Below the pieces are notes generated by a model that was given only the letters and a program-made list of their open reading frames with translations, was not told the origin of the DNA and did no database searches. Positions 26,804-35,422 of a DNA stretch of 64,000 bases are shown piece by piece. The stretch is taken from the NCBI GenBank assembly GCA_027490305.1, contig JAIXYI010000036.1, forward strand, positions 62,001-126,000. Reading direction: 5' to 3'. The position numbers and the translations under genes were made by a program. The stretch comes from Flavobacteriaceae bacterium. Lineage in GTDB: Bacteria > Bacteroidota > Bacteroidia > Flavobacteriales > Flavobacteriaceae. Each line of letters starts with the position of its first letter. Positions within the stretch are counted from its first letter, which is position 1.

Positions 26804-26827
26804 AGTAGTCAGTAGTCAGTGGTTAGT
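26804..26827. repeat. AGTAGTCAGT-type repeat, copy 1
   Basis: A 24-base run built from overlapping AGTAGTCAGT and GTGGTTAGT units, identical to 50142-50165. It lies 17 bases upstream of the folA start. Confidence 0.8.
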
Positions 26828-26879
26828 AGTCGGTGGCGAAGGTAGTGAAGGCGTACGACAACCCAAAACGGTGTGAAGA

Positions 26880-26933
26880 AAGTTGAGGGTTGATGGTTGA
26901 TAGTTGAGGGTTGATAGTGAGTATTACTATCCT
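26880..26933. repeat. TTGAGGGTTGATGG-type short repeat cluster
   Basis: TTGAGGGTTGAT occurs at about 26882 and again at about 26903, with GTTGATAG units between and an imperfect hairpin (GATAGT...ACTATC) at its end. It lies between folA and the 2TM gene. Confidence 0.6.
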
Positions 26934-26946
26934 CAAAGTCTGGAGC

Positions 26947-27282
26947 CTAAACCCGTTCTTCCCGTTTCAATCTTGCCTCCAGTTGCTCAATTTTCTTTTC
27001 CTGCCGCGCGATCAGGCGTTCGATCTGGTCGCGTTCCCATTCCTTATTCATAAAGCGGTCGATGATATACACCTTAATAAAGTGAAGGATCATGAGGAAG
27101 AACCAGATGGTGATTGTCCACGGGTACCAAACGACCCGATCATCCGCTGTTTCCAGAAGTTCGTTCGCGACGTACATAAACAGGCTGCCGACGAGGAAGA
27201 GGACGAAGTGGTAGCACAGTACTTTTTTCTGTCGGATGCGTTTTCGGGCGTTTTCGTAAAGTTCGTGGTTCATTTGTGCCAT
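26947..27282 (-). CDS. 2TM domain-containing protein
   Basis: A 111-residue membrane protein with two hydrophobic segments (CYHFVLFLVGSLFMYVA and WTITIWFFLMILHFIKVYI). Flanking features are a basic N-terminal helix (YENARKRIRQKK) and a C-terminal charged coiled coil (QIERLIARQEKKIEQLEARL). This matches the 2TM family, common in Flavobacteriia, sometimes fused to or beside histidine kinases. No regulator is adjacent here and the function is unknown. Confidence 0.8.
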   Translation of the reverse strand: MAQMNHELYENARKRIRQKKVLCYHFVLFLVGSLFMYVANELLETADDRVVWYPWTITIWFFLMILHFIKVYIIDRFMNKEWERDQIERLIARQEKKIEQLEARLKREERV

Positions 27283-27526
27283 TTCGGGCGGTTTTTTGGC
27301 ATTTAAAAGTAAAATTATTTTCGGGAATTAACAATTTGTGTCTGATAATACGGCAAAGGGCAAACGTTGTATGCCTGAAAATCCAAAATAATACATCGTT
27401 ATCGGTTACGGATATCTTGAAAATTTAAGGAGGAAAATGCAAGAGCCTCAAAACTAAACAGATGCTGTGGAAGTTTAACGAAAACGCCTTTACTTTGCCC
27501 CGTAGAAATCTATAAACTAATAAGTT

Positions 27527-27823
27527 ATGGCACTCAAGAAACAATTCATAAAAACAAAGCCAGTAGCGAAAGTAACCTTTTCATTCGAAGCCAAAGAAGC
27601 TACTGTTGCTTCGGTTATCGGTGATTTCAACAACTGGGATCCGAAAGCAGGTGAACTGGGCAAACTGAAAAACGGTACTTTCAAAGGCACGTTCGAAGTT
27701 CCGACCGGTGCTTCTTACGAGTTCAAGTACCTGATCGATGGTGCTTACGTAAACGAATCGGAAGCCGATGCGTTCCAATTCAACGCCTTTGCCGGTGCTG
27801 AGAACAGCGTACTGGCACTGTAA
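27527..27823 (+). CDS. stand-alone CBM48 / AMPK-beta-like glycogen-binding domain protein
   Basis: A 98-residue cytoplasmic protein with no signal peptide or catalytic domain. It matches the early-set/CBM48 fold: VTFSFEAKEATVASVIGDFN, then NNWDPKAGELGKLKNG, EVPTGASYEFKYLIDG and the final NSVLAL. The W of FNNWDP and the K of YEFKYLIDG correspond to glycogen-contact positions in AMPK-beta domains. Codon choice and a tight strong terminator suggest good expression. A leader of about 100 bases contains a possible six-codon ORF. The role, perhaps glycogen binding or scaffolding, is inferred. Confidence 0.85.
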   Translation: MALKKQFIKTKPVAKVTFSFEAKEATVASVIGDFNNWDPKAGELGKLKNGTFKGTFEVPTGASYEFKYLIDGAYVNESEADAFQFNAFAGAENSVLAL

Positions 27824-27837
27824 GTGTTACAACCTTA

Positions 27838-27872
27838 AAAAAGAATCCGCCTCTTGGGGCGGATTTTTTTTT
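27838..27872. terminator. bidirectional terminator between the CBM48 gene and the metalloprotease gene
   Basis: Stem AATCCGCC/GGCGGATT with a six-base loop (CTCTTGGGGC region), followed by nine T; an A run on the other side gives a T tract for the opposite strand. Confidence 0.88.
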
Positions 27873-30800
27873 AGAACACAATCTTCTTCACGACCGTTCG
27901 CCCGTCAATCTTTACCCTGACGACAATGGGTTGGTTCTGGATGCGCAAATCATCTGTTACGAATCGGGTCGTATGATCCGCTACGGTTTCATATAGTCGT
28001 CTTCCCAGTATGTCGTAAACGATCACGTGCTCAATGTGCCCGGATGTCTCGATCTGTAGATGCTGCTCCTGTTTAAACACCACTGCGCGCGGCGTACCCG
28101 TTGGATCGGGCAGTTGCAGCGCTGTATTCTGGTATACAATCGAAAAGCGATCGGCGTAGTCGCCGGCTGCTGAACCGAAGGTATACGGTGTTTCGGTAAG
28201 GTCATGCACGGTTCCGGTTGCGGTGTCTTTCAGGTAGACGACCTGGCCCAGGACATCCCCATCGGCAAAAACGCCATCCGCCTCGAAAAGGGAAATCGTG
28301 AACGTGCCTGCCGCCGTTGCCTTAAAGCCTAACGGAATTTCGTCGTTGGTATCAAAAGGTGTGGGCCGTGCCTGGATGCTGTAGCGTTTCCCGTCAATCA
28401 ACGACGCGATGCAGTTGATGTTTTCTTCCATACTCGGCGCGTCCATTGATACGTCCGCCTCCATTGTGGCACCGTCGGCATATCCCACCAAAATCTGGTT
28501 CTGCAGACCGTCCTGATTCGATAGATTTAGCCACAAACGGCTTCGGTCGGTGTTGGCTTCCCTGAAGAAAATCGCCTGGTTTGCCGACGTTCGCATGGCA
28601 TTGGTGAACGTGGCAGTGCCTGAAGCAGCCGTTTCCAGTATAAAACCTTGGCCCACGGCAATGGTCCCGTCTGGGACGGCTCCTCCCGCTGCAGCAGCGA
28701 CGCCAAAGTTGGTATACGAGGCATAGTTCGATCCCATAGCGGGATTTTGGCTCGTATGCGTCCAGAAATACAGCGATCCGGGGTTTTGCGCGAGAAACAA
28801 AGAGGCATTCAGCGTTGACGGATACGGATTCCCGATGAGGTTGTAACCATAACCGGTTCCGGGTGTGCGAGTCGTTGCAATAGTGGCGGTGCCGTTATTC
28901 GGGACGCTGGAAAAGAGTCCGTTGAATACCTGCTGCGTTCCATTGGCCGGGAAATCATTGGGAGCCCGGATCATGTAACCTTTGGCTTTAGCGAAGGGCG
29001 TGCCCACCGGTTCAATTGCCACGAAGCTATTCGTCGGTTCGTTCAGCACGTAAAAGCGCGATCCTCCGATATACGGGCCGCCGGAAGGGGATACCGTCTT
29101 GGGCGAAAACACCTTCAGGTCCTGGCCGCCCACAGGCGAGCTCCAGAATACATAATCCAGACGGCGCATCGTAGCGGCCCTTTTTACCCGTGTGATCCCG
29201 GTATTTGCGACGTCTTTTACCTGCAAGAGATTGGCGTTGTTTTCAAGTGTCAGACTGGCCGTAGGCGCTACCGAAACAGCCCCGTCTACGATGAGGTCAT
29301 GGCCCGATTGTATCGTAACAGCCGAAGTACCTACCACATCCAGCGAGCAGGCTTCGACATCTTTTGTCGAAACGAAATCGCCAGAAATGGTAGCGGCGAC
29401 GTTGTCTTGCGGAACGCCATTGTCCCAGGATGCGCCGTTCCAGTTGGTGGTAATCTCTCCACATGCCACCTGCGTGGTGGTCTGGCTGCAAATATTCAGG
29501 CTCCAGGCGTTGAGGGAACCCCCGTCCCCACTGGCGGTATCCGCTACCCGAAGTGTCCAGGTACCGGCAGGTGACTGTCCGTTCAACGCCGATAGCAATT
29601 GCGCGGGTTTGACGGATCCGGAAATGGTGGGAGTAGCCCCGCATACCAACGTGACCCCTGCATCGTCGAATACGGCGTTGATGTCGTCGTTCGAGCTGCA
29701 TTTTCCGGAGACTAATTGTATTTGCGTGCCGGTCGGACTGATGAGCGTCAGGGTAAGGTCGGCTACCCATGTATGCGTGAGCTGCACCGATACGTTCACA
29801 TCGCTTATGAGACTGGTCGACGTCACATTCAGGGTCGAGTTGACGGTAGATGCAGCGCCGGCACTAATAGCGATTGGAACATTCGTCGAAGCGGTCGTCG
29901 CGCAGCTTACGGTTCCGGTTGTGAATCGACTAACGGCACCGACACTTCCGTGGCAGCCGCTGTTTTTGGGCTGTATCGTCCAGAAGTAGTTAGTATGGTT
30001 CGACAGTCCGGATAAAGCCAAACTGTTGGAGGCCGTCTCAAACGTCTGCACGTTTTGCGAGAGATCGGCGTCGGTCGCCAGCGTAATCAGGTAGGAGGTA
30101 GCGGCCGCATCCGCTGCCCAGCTCAATGTCGGCGACAGCGACTGGCCAAACGCCTCGTTCGCAGGTGAGAGGACCGATGGCGTGGCGAAATTGGCATTGA
30201 GTATCTCGATGTAAAATCGCACTGATTTGGTAACGGCCCCCGATGTGCCCGTGACCGTGATAGGGTAGAGTCCGGGTGCGCAGCCTCCGGTGTTTGTCAC
30301 GGCAAGGGTAACGTTTCCGGGAGCTGAAACAGACGACTGAGACAAATTCACGACGGCGGGTGTCGGTACGCCGGCAACGGTCAGCGTGGTGGTTCCGGAA
30401 AACCCGCCGGTAGTAGAATAGTCGAAGCTGAACGACGTATCCACTCCCTGGCAGATGGCTTTGTTCTGCCCGCCTGCCCCGCCCGCAAACGACAACGCAA
30501 ACGTTGAGCCGGGTGCTGTAGTTGTGAAATGGGTGTTTGACACATCGAAGAAGATGTTGCCGTTGCCCCTTACCATGATGCGGTTGGTGGTGCCGGTCGT
30601 GGCCGGAAGGGTCACGAGTTCGGATCCGTCGTTCGGTACTTTGGAGGCCAGTAATGTCGGAAACGTCAGGCCTCCGTCGGTCGACAGGTAAATATCGACA
30701 TACGCACAGTTGATGTTATTTGCGGTTGTGCCCGCCACATCCCAGGTAACGGTCTGGTTCGAGGCGCCTGCCCACGACACGGTGGTGTTGGGCGCTGTTA

Positions 30801-32481
30801 CAAGGAAGGGACCTGCGGTGCCGTTGACATTCACGACCATGAGGTCGGAAGCGGTTTGACCACCGCCTGCGACGTTGTCACGTACCGTCACTGAGAAATT
30901 AAAAGTGCGTGCGATGGAAGGCAGCACTTCCCAGGTGTTGGAGGTCGCTCCTGTCAATATAGTGGATAGGGAAGGGAAGTAGCGCGTCGGACTTGTGGTG
31001 CCAGGCAATGTACGGAACATCGGTCCAGCGGTTCTCGTAGCCGTCGGTGCGGCATTGTTTTGCGCGGTCGGCAATACGGCCTCGGGATCCCGCTGTTCCC
31101 AGCAATAGGTGATCGCGTTGCCGTCCGGATCCGATCCGGTAGCGGTCAGCAGGAACGGGGTCGATTTCGGGATGGTATAATCACGTCCCGCGTTGGCGGT
31201 CGGCGGGTTATTGGTGAAGTTGGTAATCTGTGCACAGGAAGATGATACGCCTGACTGCACATTGGCAGAGATATCGCGGATATTGACATACGCGAAATAG
31301 TCGTCAGAATTGCTTTGTACGTTGGCGGCGCAGATGCCGGCATAGCCCATGATACTTGAACCACTTCCGGTCTCAACTTCGGTATTATTGCCCGAACGGC
31401 AGCTATTGTTGCTTTGGGTGTGATAGCCGCCGAACTGATGCCCCATTTCGTGCGCCACATAATCGATGTCGAAGGCGTCTCCTGTTGGATTGGAGCGCCC
31501 GGTGTAGCCACGTCCCTTATGGAAGCTCGTTTGGCTGGTAGACGAACAAACGCATCCGATGCAGCCCGCATTGCCGCCTCCGGTCGTGTTGAAGTTGTGC
31601 CCGATATCGTAGTTGGCAACACCAATCACCGCGTCGATGGTTTGGGCGGTCATAGTATTAAACTCGCTCGCCCAGGGGTCGGTAGCCGCATCGAGGTAAA
31701 TGATTTGGTCGTTGTTGGCAACGAAGACCATCGTGATAGCCAGGTCTTTTTCATAAACGCCGTTGACCCGTGTCATGGTAATCGCCATCTGGGCCTGCAC
31801 ATTCGCCTTTTGTTGCGCGACGGTGCCGGTACCTTTGAAAAGGGTTGCGTATTCACCGTTACAGCTCAGGGCCAAGCGATAGGTACGTAATTTTTTATCG
31901 TTTGAGTCAAGCCGGAACTCTCGGTTGGCGCGCGTCCCGGCGTCGCTTTCATCTGTCATGCACGCGAAGCCCAGGTCGGCTACCGACAAAGCCGCTTTTT
32001 CATATACTATATAGGTCTTCCGGTCTTCTGTATAAGGATCGATGAAAACCGTACTAATGCCAGACGACATCGTCATGCTATGCAAGCCGAACTGCGTCAC
32101 GCTGAAACGGGCTACGGCCGTCGGATCGGTGAGGCCTTGGGCAGCATACGAGCGGATATCGGGAAACTTGCGCTGCAACTCCGGCTCCATGATGGGCGTT
32201 TCAATCACGTCGTAAGCGGCCAACATTCCATCGGCGCTCGGTAAGAAGACGGTATGCAGTCCCCGGGCTTGGCCATCGCCCCGTACCGGCACGCCTGCCA
32301 ACTGCTGTTTAAAGGCTTGAAGGTCAAGTTCGAAAAGGGCGTATGCGGACGGAAACGAACTGCGGTTCACCTTCGGCGCCGAAAGCTCTTTTGCGGAAGA
32401 GACGCGGGTCCAAATGGCCGGGGTTTGTGCCAAAGCGAAAACCGGAAACAAAAGGAGGCAGAATGCGGCGAATTTTTTCAT
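27871..32481 (-). CDS. secreted reprolysin-like metalloprotease with P-domain and T9SS type A sorting domain
   Basis: A 1536-residue exported protein. After the signal peptide (KKFAAFCLLLFPVFALAQ) comes a propeptide-like region. A metzincin catalytic domain follows with the zinc motif HEMGHQFGGYH near residue 345, and CxxC-rich loops (GCIGCVC). Next are a cadherin/PKD-like region (NPPTANAGRDYTIPKST, about 425), Ig-like repeats, and a proprotein-convertase P-domain (about 865-1010; THTWVADLTLTLISP, SPAGTWTLRVAD). A long adhesive region precedes a C-terminal type A sorting domain (VIVYDILGRRLYE, ending VVKKIVF). It is a probable T9SS-exported surface protease. The 5' leader has a small CGAGT/ACTCG hairpin. 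Substrate unknown. Confidence 0.9.
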   Translation of the reverse strand: MKKFAAFCLLLFPVFALAQTPAIWTRVSSAKELSAPKVNRSSFPSAYALFELDLQAFKQQLAGVPVRGDGQARGLHTVFLPSADGMLAAYDVIETPIMEPELQRKFPDIRSYAAQGLTDPTAVARFSVTQFGLHSMTMSSGISTVFIDPYTEDRKTYIVYEKAALSVADLGFACMTDESDAGTRANREFRLDSNDKKLRTYRLALSCNGEYATLFKGTGTVAQQKANVQAQMAITMTRVNGVYEKDLAITMVFVANNDQIIYLDAATDPWASEFNTMTAQTIDAVIGVANYDIGHNFNTTGGGNAGCIGCVCSSTSQTSFHKGRGYTGRSNPTGDAFDIDYVAHEMGHQFGGYHTQSNNSCRSGNNTEVETGSGSSIMGYAGICAANVQSNSDDYFAYVNIRDISANVQSGVSSSCAQITNFTNNPPTANAGRDYTIPKSTPFLLTATGSDPDGNAITYCWEQRDPEAVLPTAQNNAAPTATRTAGPMFRTLPGTTSPTRYFPSLSTILTGATSNTWEVLPSIARTFNFSVTVRDNVAGGGQTASDLMVVNVNGTAGPFLVTAPNTTVSWAGASNQTVTWDVAGTTANNINCAYVDIYLSTDGGLTFPTLLASKVPNDGSELVTLPATTGTTNRIMVRGNGNIFFDVSNTHFTTTAPGSTFALSFAGGAGGQNKAICQGVDTSFSFDYSTTGGFSGTTTLTVAGVPTPAVVNLSQSSVSAPGNVTLAVTNTGGCAPGLYPITVTGTSGAVTKSVRFYIEILNANFATPSVLSPANEAFGQSLSPTLSWAADAAATSYLITLATDADLSQNVQTFETASNSLALSGLSNHTNYFWTIQPKNSGCHGSVGAVSRFTTGTVSCATTASTNVPIAISAGAASTVNSTLNVTSTSLISDVNVSVQLTHTWVADLTLTLISPTGTQIQLVSGKCSSNDDINAVFDDAGVTLVCGATPTISGSVKPAQLLSALNGQSPAGTWTLRVADTASGDGGSLNAWSLNICSQTTTQVACGEITTNWNGASWDNGVPQDNVAATISGDFVSTKDVEACSLDVVGTSAVTIQSGHDLIVDGAVSVAPTASLTLENNANLLQVKDVANTGITRVKRAATMRRLDYVFWSSPVGGQDLKVFSPKTVSPSGGPYIGGSRFYVLNEPTNSFVAIEPVGTPFAKAKGYMIRAPNDFPANGTQQVFNGLFSSVPNNGTATIATTRTPGTGYGYNLIGNPYPSTLNASLFLAQNPGSLYFWTHTSQNPAMGSNYASYTNFGVAAAAGGAVPDGTIAVGQGFILETAASGTATFTNAMRTSANQAIFFREANTDRSRLWLNLSNQDGLQNQILVGYADGATMEADVSMDAPSMEENINCIASLIDGKRYSIQARPTPFDTNDEIPLGFKATAAGTFTISLFEADGVFADGDVLGQVVYLKDTATGTVHDLTETPYTFGSAAGDYADRFSIVYQNTALQLPDPTGTPRAVVFKQEQHLQIETSGHIEHVIVYDILGRRLYETVADHTTRFVTDDLRIQNQPIVVRVKIDGRTVVKKIVF

Positions 32482-32541
32482 GTTCTTCGAGTAAAGACTC
32501 GAAAAGTATGAAAAAAAGAGGAAATTGTTAAAAAAACGTCT

Positions 32542-33366
32542 TCAAACGGCCACTATTCCCTTAATGTGTGGGTGCGGATCGTAATCGACCAACGTGAAGT
32601 CATCGAAGGTAAAACCAAAGATGTCGGTTACCTCCGGATTGAGCAACATCTTCGGCAACGGGCGTGGCTCGCGCGACAGTTGCAGTTGCAATTGTTCGAT
32701 GTGGTTGTTGTAGATATGCGCATCGCCGAACGTGTGGATGAAGTCGCCGGGTTGCAATCCGACCACCTGCGCGACCATCATCGTAAACAATGCATACGAC
32801 GCTATGTTAAACGGCACGCCCAGGAAAATATCGGCACTACGCTGGTAAAGCTGGCAGGAAAGTTTCCCGTCGGCTACGTAAAATTGAAAGAAGGCGTGAC
32901 AGGGCGGAAGGGCCGCTTTGCCATTGGCGACATTCTCGGCAAACGATTTGGTGGTATCCGGCAATACCGACGGGTTCCAGGCCGATACCAGCATCCGGCG
33001 GCTGTTGGGGTTGGTTTTGAGAGTTTCGACCAACTCGGCGATCTGGTCAAGGTTGGTGCCATCCCAGTTGCGCCATTGAAAGCCGTAGATGGGTCCGAGG
33101 TCGCCGTTTTCATCCGCCCATTCGTCCCAGATCCGAACGCCGTTTTCCTTTAGGTAACCGATATTGGTTTCGCCTTTTAAGAACCACAGCAATTCGTGTA
33201 TGATCGATTTAACGTGCAGTTTTTTGGTCGTTACCAACGGAAACCCCTCGCTGAGGTCGAACCGCATCTGGTAACCAAATACGCTGATGGTGCCCGTGCC
33301 GGTTCGATCGCCTTTCTGGCTGCCGTTTTCAAGTACGTGGCGGACAAGGTCATGGTATTGTTTCAC
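32542..33366 (-). CDS. thyA: thymidylate synthase
   Basis: ThyA methylates dUMP to dTMP using methylene-THF. The 274-residue protein is slightly longer than E. coli ThyA (264). Motifs: [34 protein letters not shown], the nucleophile region [33 protein letters not shown], and [20 protein letters not shown]. The gene is separated from the bifunctional nuclease-like gene by an AT-rich inverted repeat. The 3' end is followed by the start of the convergently unrelated metalloprotease leader on the same strand. Confidence 0.97.
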   Translation of the reverse strand: MKQYHDLVRHVLENGSQKGDRTGTGTISVFGYQMRFDLSEGFPLVTTKKLHVKSIIHELLWFLKGETNIGYLKENGVRIWDEWADENGDLGPIYGFQWRNWDGTNLDQIAELVETLKTNPNSRRMLVSAWNPSVLPDTTKSFAENVANGKAALPPCHAFFQFYVADGKLSCQLYQRSADIFLGVPFNIASYALFTMMVAQVVGLQPGDFIHTFGDAHIYNNHIEQLQLQLSREPRPLPKMLLNPEVTDIFGFTFDDFTLVDYDPHPHIKGIVAV

Positions 33367-33381
33367 GTTGTAAGGATTCTA

Positions 33382-33423
33382 AATTTTAAATTTAATGGGG
33401 GTATAGCCTTATAATTTAAAATT
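33382..33423. repeat. 11-bp AT-rich inverted repeat upstream of thyA
   Basis: AATTTTAAATT (33382-33392) and its exact reverse complement AATTTAAAATT (33413-33423), loop 20 bases; another ATAATTT follows at 33431. It fills most of the 71-base space between thyA and the next gene. Confidence 0.6.
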
Positions 33424-33437
33424 CACCATTTATAATT

Positions 33438-34064
33438 TCACGACTCCCGTCTTGAGATTTCATCGCGGATCTTCGCTGCTTTCTCATAATCTTCGTTGTC
33501 TACCGCACCTTCCAGCAGTTCGTACAATTCCGAGAGGCTGTTGGCGGCATACGTATCGGAAGGCGCCTGGTTGGTTTCTTCCAGTCCAAAGGTTTCCGGA
33601 CTCGAAAGCACGTCGTCGTTTTCCGGTGTTTCGCGGTCGTCGGCCGGGTTGGCTTTCAGGTAGATACCCGCCTTATCCAGGATGTTCTTGTAGGTAAAGA
33701 TCGGAGCCGAAAAACGAAGTGCCAGCGCGATGGCATCAGACGTGCGGGCATCGATGATCTCTTCGATCTTATCGCGTTCGCAGATGATGCTCGAATAGAA
33801 CACGCCGTCAACGAGTTTATGTATGATGACCTGCTTCACCACGATGTCGAACCGGTCGGCGAAGTTCTTGAAAAGGTCGTGCGTCAGCGGACGCGGTGGG
33901 CGGATCTCTTTTTCAAGCGCGATGGCAATCGACTGTGCCTCAAAGGCACCGATGACAATCGGCAGCTTGCGGTCGCCATCCACTTCGTTTAGGATCAACG
34001 CGTAGGCGCCGTTTTGCGTTTGGCTATACGAAATCCCTTTTATGGTCAACTTGACTAAACTCAT
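33438..34064 (-). CDS. bifunctional nuclease (BFN/DUF151) domain protein with UVR motif
   Basis: A 208-residue protein. Residues about 1-125 are the BFN/DUF151 domain (GAYALILNEVDGDRKLPIVI, GAFEAQSIAIALE, DARTSDAIALALRFSAPIF). An acidic linker is followed by a C-terminal UvrB/UvrC-type motif (LEGAVDNEDYEKAAKIRDEI), which commonly mediates protein-protein contact. The domain was named for nuclease activity in plants; bacterial function is not settled. I chose the ATG at 34062-34064 over one five codons upstream. A perfect TTG-N20-TACCTTTG promoter ends four bases before it, which would make the upstream codons untranscribed. Confidence 0.88.
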   Translation of the reverse strand: MSLVKLTIKGISYSQTQNGAYALILNEVDGDRKLPIVIGAFEAQSIAIALEKEIRPPRPLTHDLFKNFADRFDIVVKQVIIHKLVDGVFYSSIICERDKIEEIIDARTSDAIALALRFSAPIFTYKNILDKAGIYLKANPADDRETPENDDVLSSPETFGLEETNQAPSDTYAANSLSELYELLEGAVDNEDYEKAAKIRDEISRRES

Positions 34065-34068
34065 ACGG

Positions 34069-34099
34069 CAAAGGTACAATCGTTTAACGATTGGGGCAA
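34069..34099 (-). promoter_or_regulatory. promoter TTG-N20-TACCTTTG of the BFN-domain gene
   Basis: On the minus strand TTG (34097-34099) is followed after 20 bases by TACCTTTG (34069-34076), a full Bacteroidota promoter. The gene's ATG begins four bases after the box, so transcription may start at or next to the start codon. Confidence 0.75.
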
Positions 34100-34114
34100 G
34101 TGTCGTTTATTAGT

Positions 34115-34152
34115 AAAAAAGGCTGCCAAAAACGACTATTTCGGGCAGCCTT
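34115..34152 (-). terminator. terminator downstream of etfA
   Basis: Nine-bp perfect stem AAGGCTGCC/GGCAGCCTT around a 16-base loop, followed on the minus strand by six T. It ends the etf transcription unit about 100 bases after etfA. Confidence 0.85.
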
Positions 34153-34247
34153 GTAGGGGCAAATTAACTAAAAATTTTACTGGCATACGCGAACGGCTAC
34201 ACACATTTTGCTAAAGTTATGAGCCGCCATGGTTGAAAACGAACGTT

Positions 34248-35213
34248 TTAGTTGTTCGCTTTGAACGCCCGGAGTTTTTCCGTCAGTTTCGGTACGATTT
34301 CGAAGGCATCGCCTACCACTCCGTAGTCCGCTACCTTAAAGAACGGCGCATCCGCGTCAGAGTTGATGACAAGTTTTACTTTCGACGAGTTGATGCCGGC
34401 AATGTGCTGGATCGCGCCTGAAATACCGATCGCGATATATAGGTTGGTCGCTACCGGTTTTCCGGTTTGGCCTACGTGCTCGCTGTGGGGTCTCCAGCCC
34501 AGGTCAGAGACGGGTTTAGAGCACGCAGTCGCCGCACCCAAAACCGACGCCATGTCTTCAAGGATACCCCAGTTTTCAGGACCTTTGAGTCCACGGCCGC
34601 CGGAAACCACGACATCGGCATCAGCGATGGTCACTTTACCGGATCCTTTTTCGACCGATTCGGTTTTGATACCGAAGTCGGCGTCGTTCAAAGAAGGCGA
34701 GAAGGCTTCTGAAGCCGCTGCTGCGCTTTCTTCTTTGAGTCCGTAGGAGTTCTTCGCGAGTCCGATGACTTTCACGTCGGTAGCCAGTTCGGTTACCTGG
34801 AAGCCTTTATTCGAGAACGCCGTGCGCTTCACCTGGAACGGAGCGGTGCTGAGTGGGAGTCCGACTACGTTCGAAGCGTACGCCGCACCCAATCCTACGG
34901 CTACCAAAGGCGCCATGTAGAGGCTGTCGGTAGTCGAAGACAATACGACCAGTTTCGCGCCTTCTTTCTGGGCGGCCTGTTTGAGGAGGTCGGCATAGGC
35001 TTTGGCGTTGAAGTCTTTAAGGCGTTCGTCGCTGACGGTCAGTACTTTATCGACGCCGTATTTTCCGAGTTCGGATACGTCACCCGCGTTTACGGTTACC
35101 GCTGTTACGGTGGTGCCGAGGTCAGCCGCGACCTTTTTGGCGTAGGAAGCCAACTCGAAAGCGACTTTCTTGAATTTGCCTTCTGCAGATTCTGCGTATA
35201 CTAAAATAGACAT
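34248..35213 (-). CDS. etfA: electron transfer flavoprotein subunit alpha
   Basis: EtfA with EtfB accepts electrons from acyl-CoA dehydrogenases and passes them to the quinone pool. The 321-residue protein has the N-terminal adenine-nucleotide-like domain and the C-terminal FAD domain. Visible motifs include VVSGGRGLKGPENW, GAATACSKPVSDLGWRPHSE, HVGQTGKPV, LYIAIGISGAIQHIAG and VINSDADAPFFKVADYG, covering the FAD-contacting loops. It is followed by a strong terminator. Unusually for etf genes, a roughly 210-base gap with a structured repeat separates it from etfB. Confidence 0.96.
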   Translation of the reverse strand: MSILVYAESAEGKFKKVAFELASYAKKVAADLGTTVTAVTVNAGDVSELGKYGVDKVLTVSDERLKDFNAKAYADLLKQAAQKEGAKLVVLSSTTDSLYMAPLVAVGLGAAYASNVVGLPLSTAPFQVKRTAFSNKGFQVTELATDVKVIGLAKNSYGLKEESAAAASEAFSPSLNDADFGIKTESVEKGSGKVTIADADVVVSGGRGLKGPENWGILEDMASVLGAATACSKPVSDLGWRPHSEHVGQTGKPVATNLYIAIGISGAIQHIAGINSSKVKLVINSDADAPFFKVADYGVVGDAFEIVPKLTEKLRAFKANN

Positions 35214-35269
35214 GGTCTTTTAATTTTAATTGTCAATTATCAATTTTTCATTGTTTTGGGCGTGCCCCT

Positions 35270-35366
35270 GCGGGTCGGGCTATCCGCTATAGCTTTTTGC
35301 CGGTGACAACAGATGTAATTTCCACTTATTACCAGGCAAAAAGGCTGCCGCTTCTATCCCTCACGC
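35270..35366 (-). repeat. structured intergenic element, copy A, between etfB and etfA
   Basis: Read on the minus strand: an arm GGGATAGAAGCGGCAGCCTT running into TTTGCC (35335-35360), a loop, then GGCAAAAAGC-TATAGCGGATAGCCC (35277-35301). The arms form an imperfect inverted repeat, with GCCTTTTTGCC facing GGCAAAAAGC. The same arms recur at 36289-36352 in the opposite orientation. A GTTGAAAGTCGAAAGTCG repeat lies next to it at about 35401-35422. Confidence 0.6.
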
Positions 35367-35422
35367 GAAAGTCCCCGAAAGAACCCCCATCGTCTCCAGA
35401 CTTTCGACTTTCGACTTTCAAC

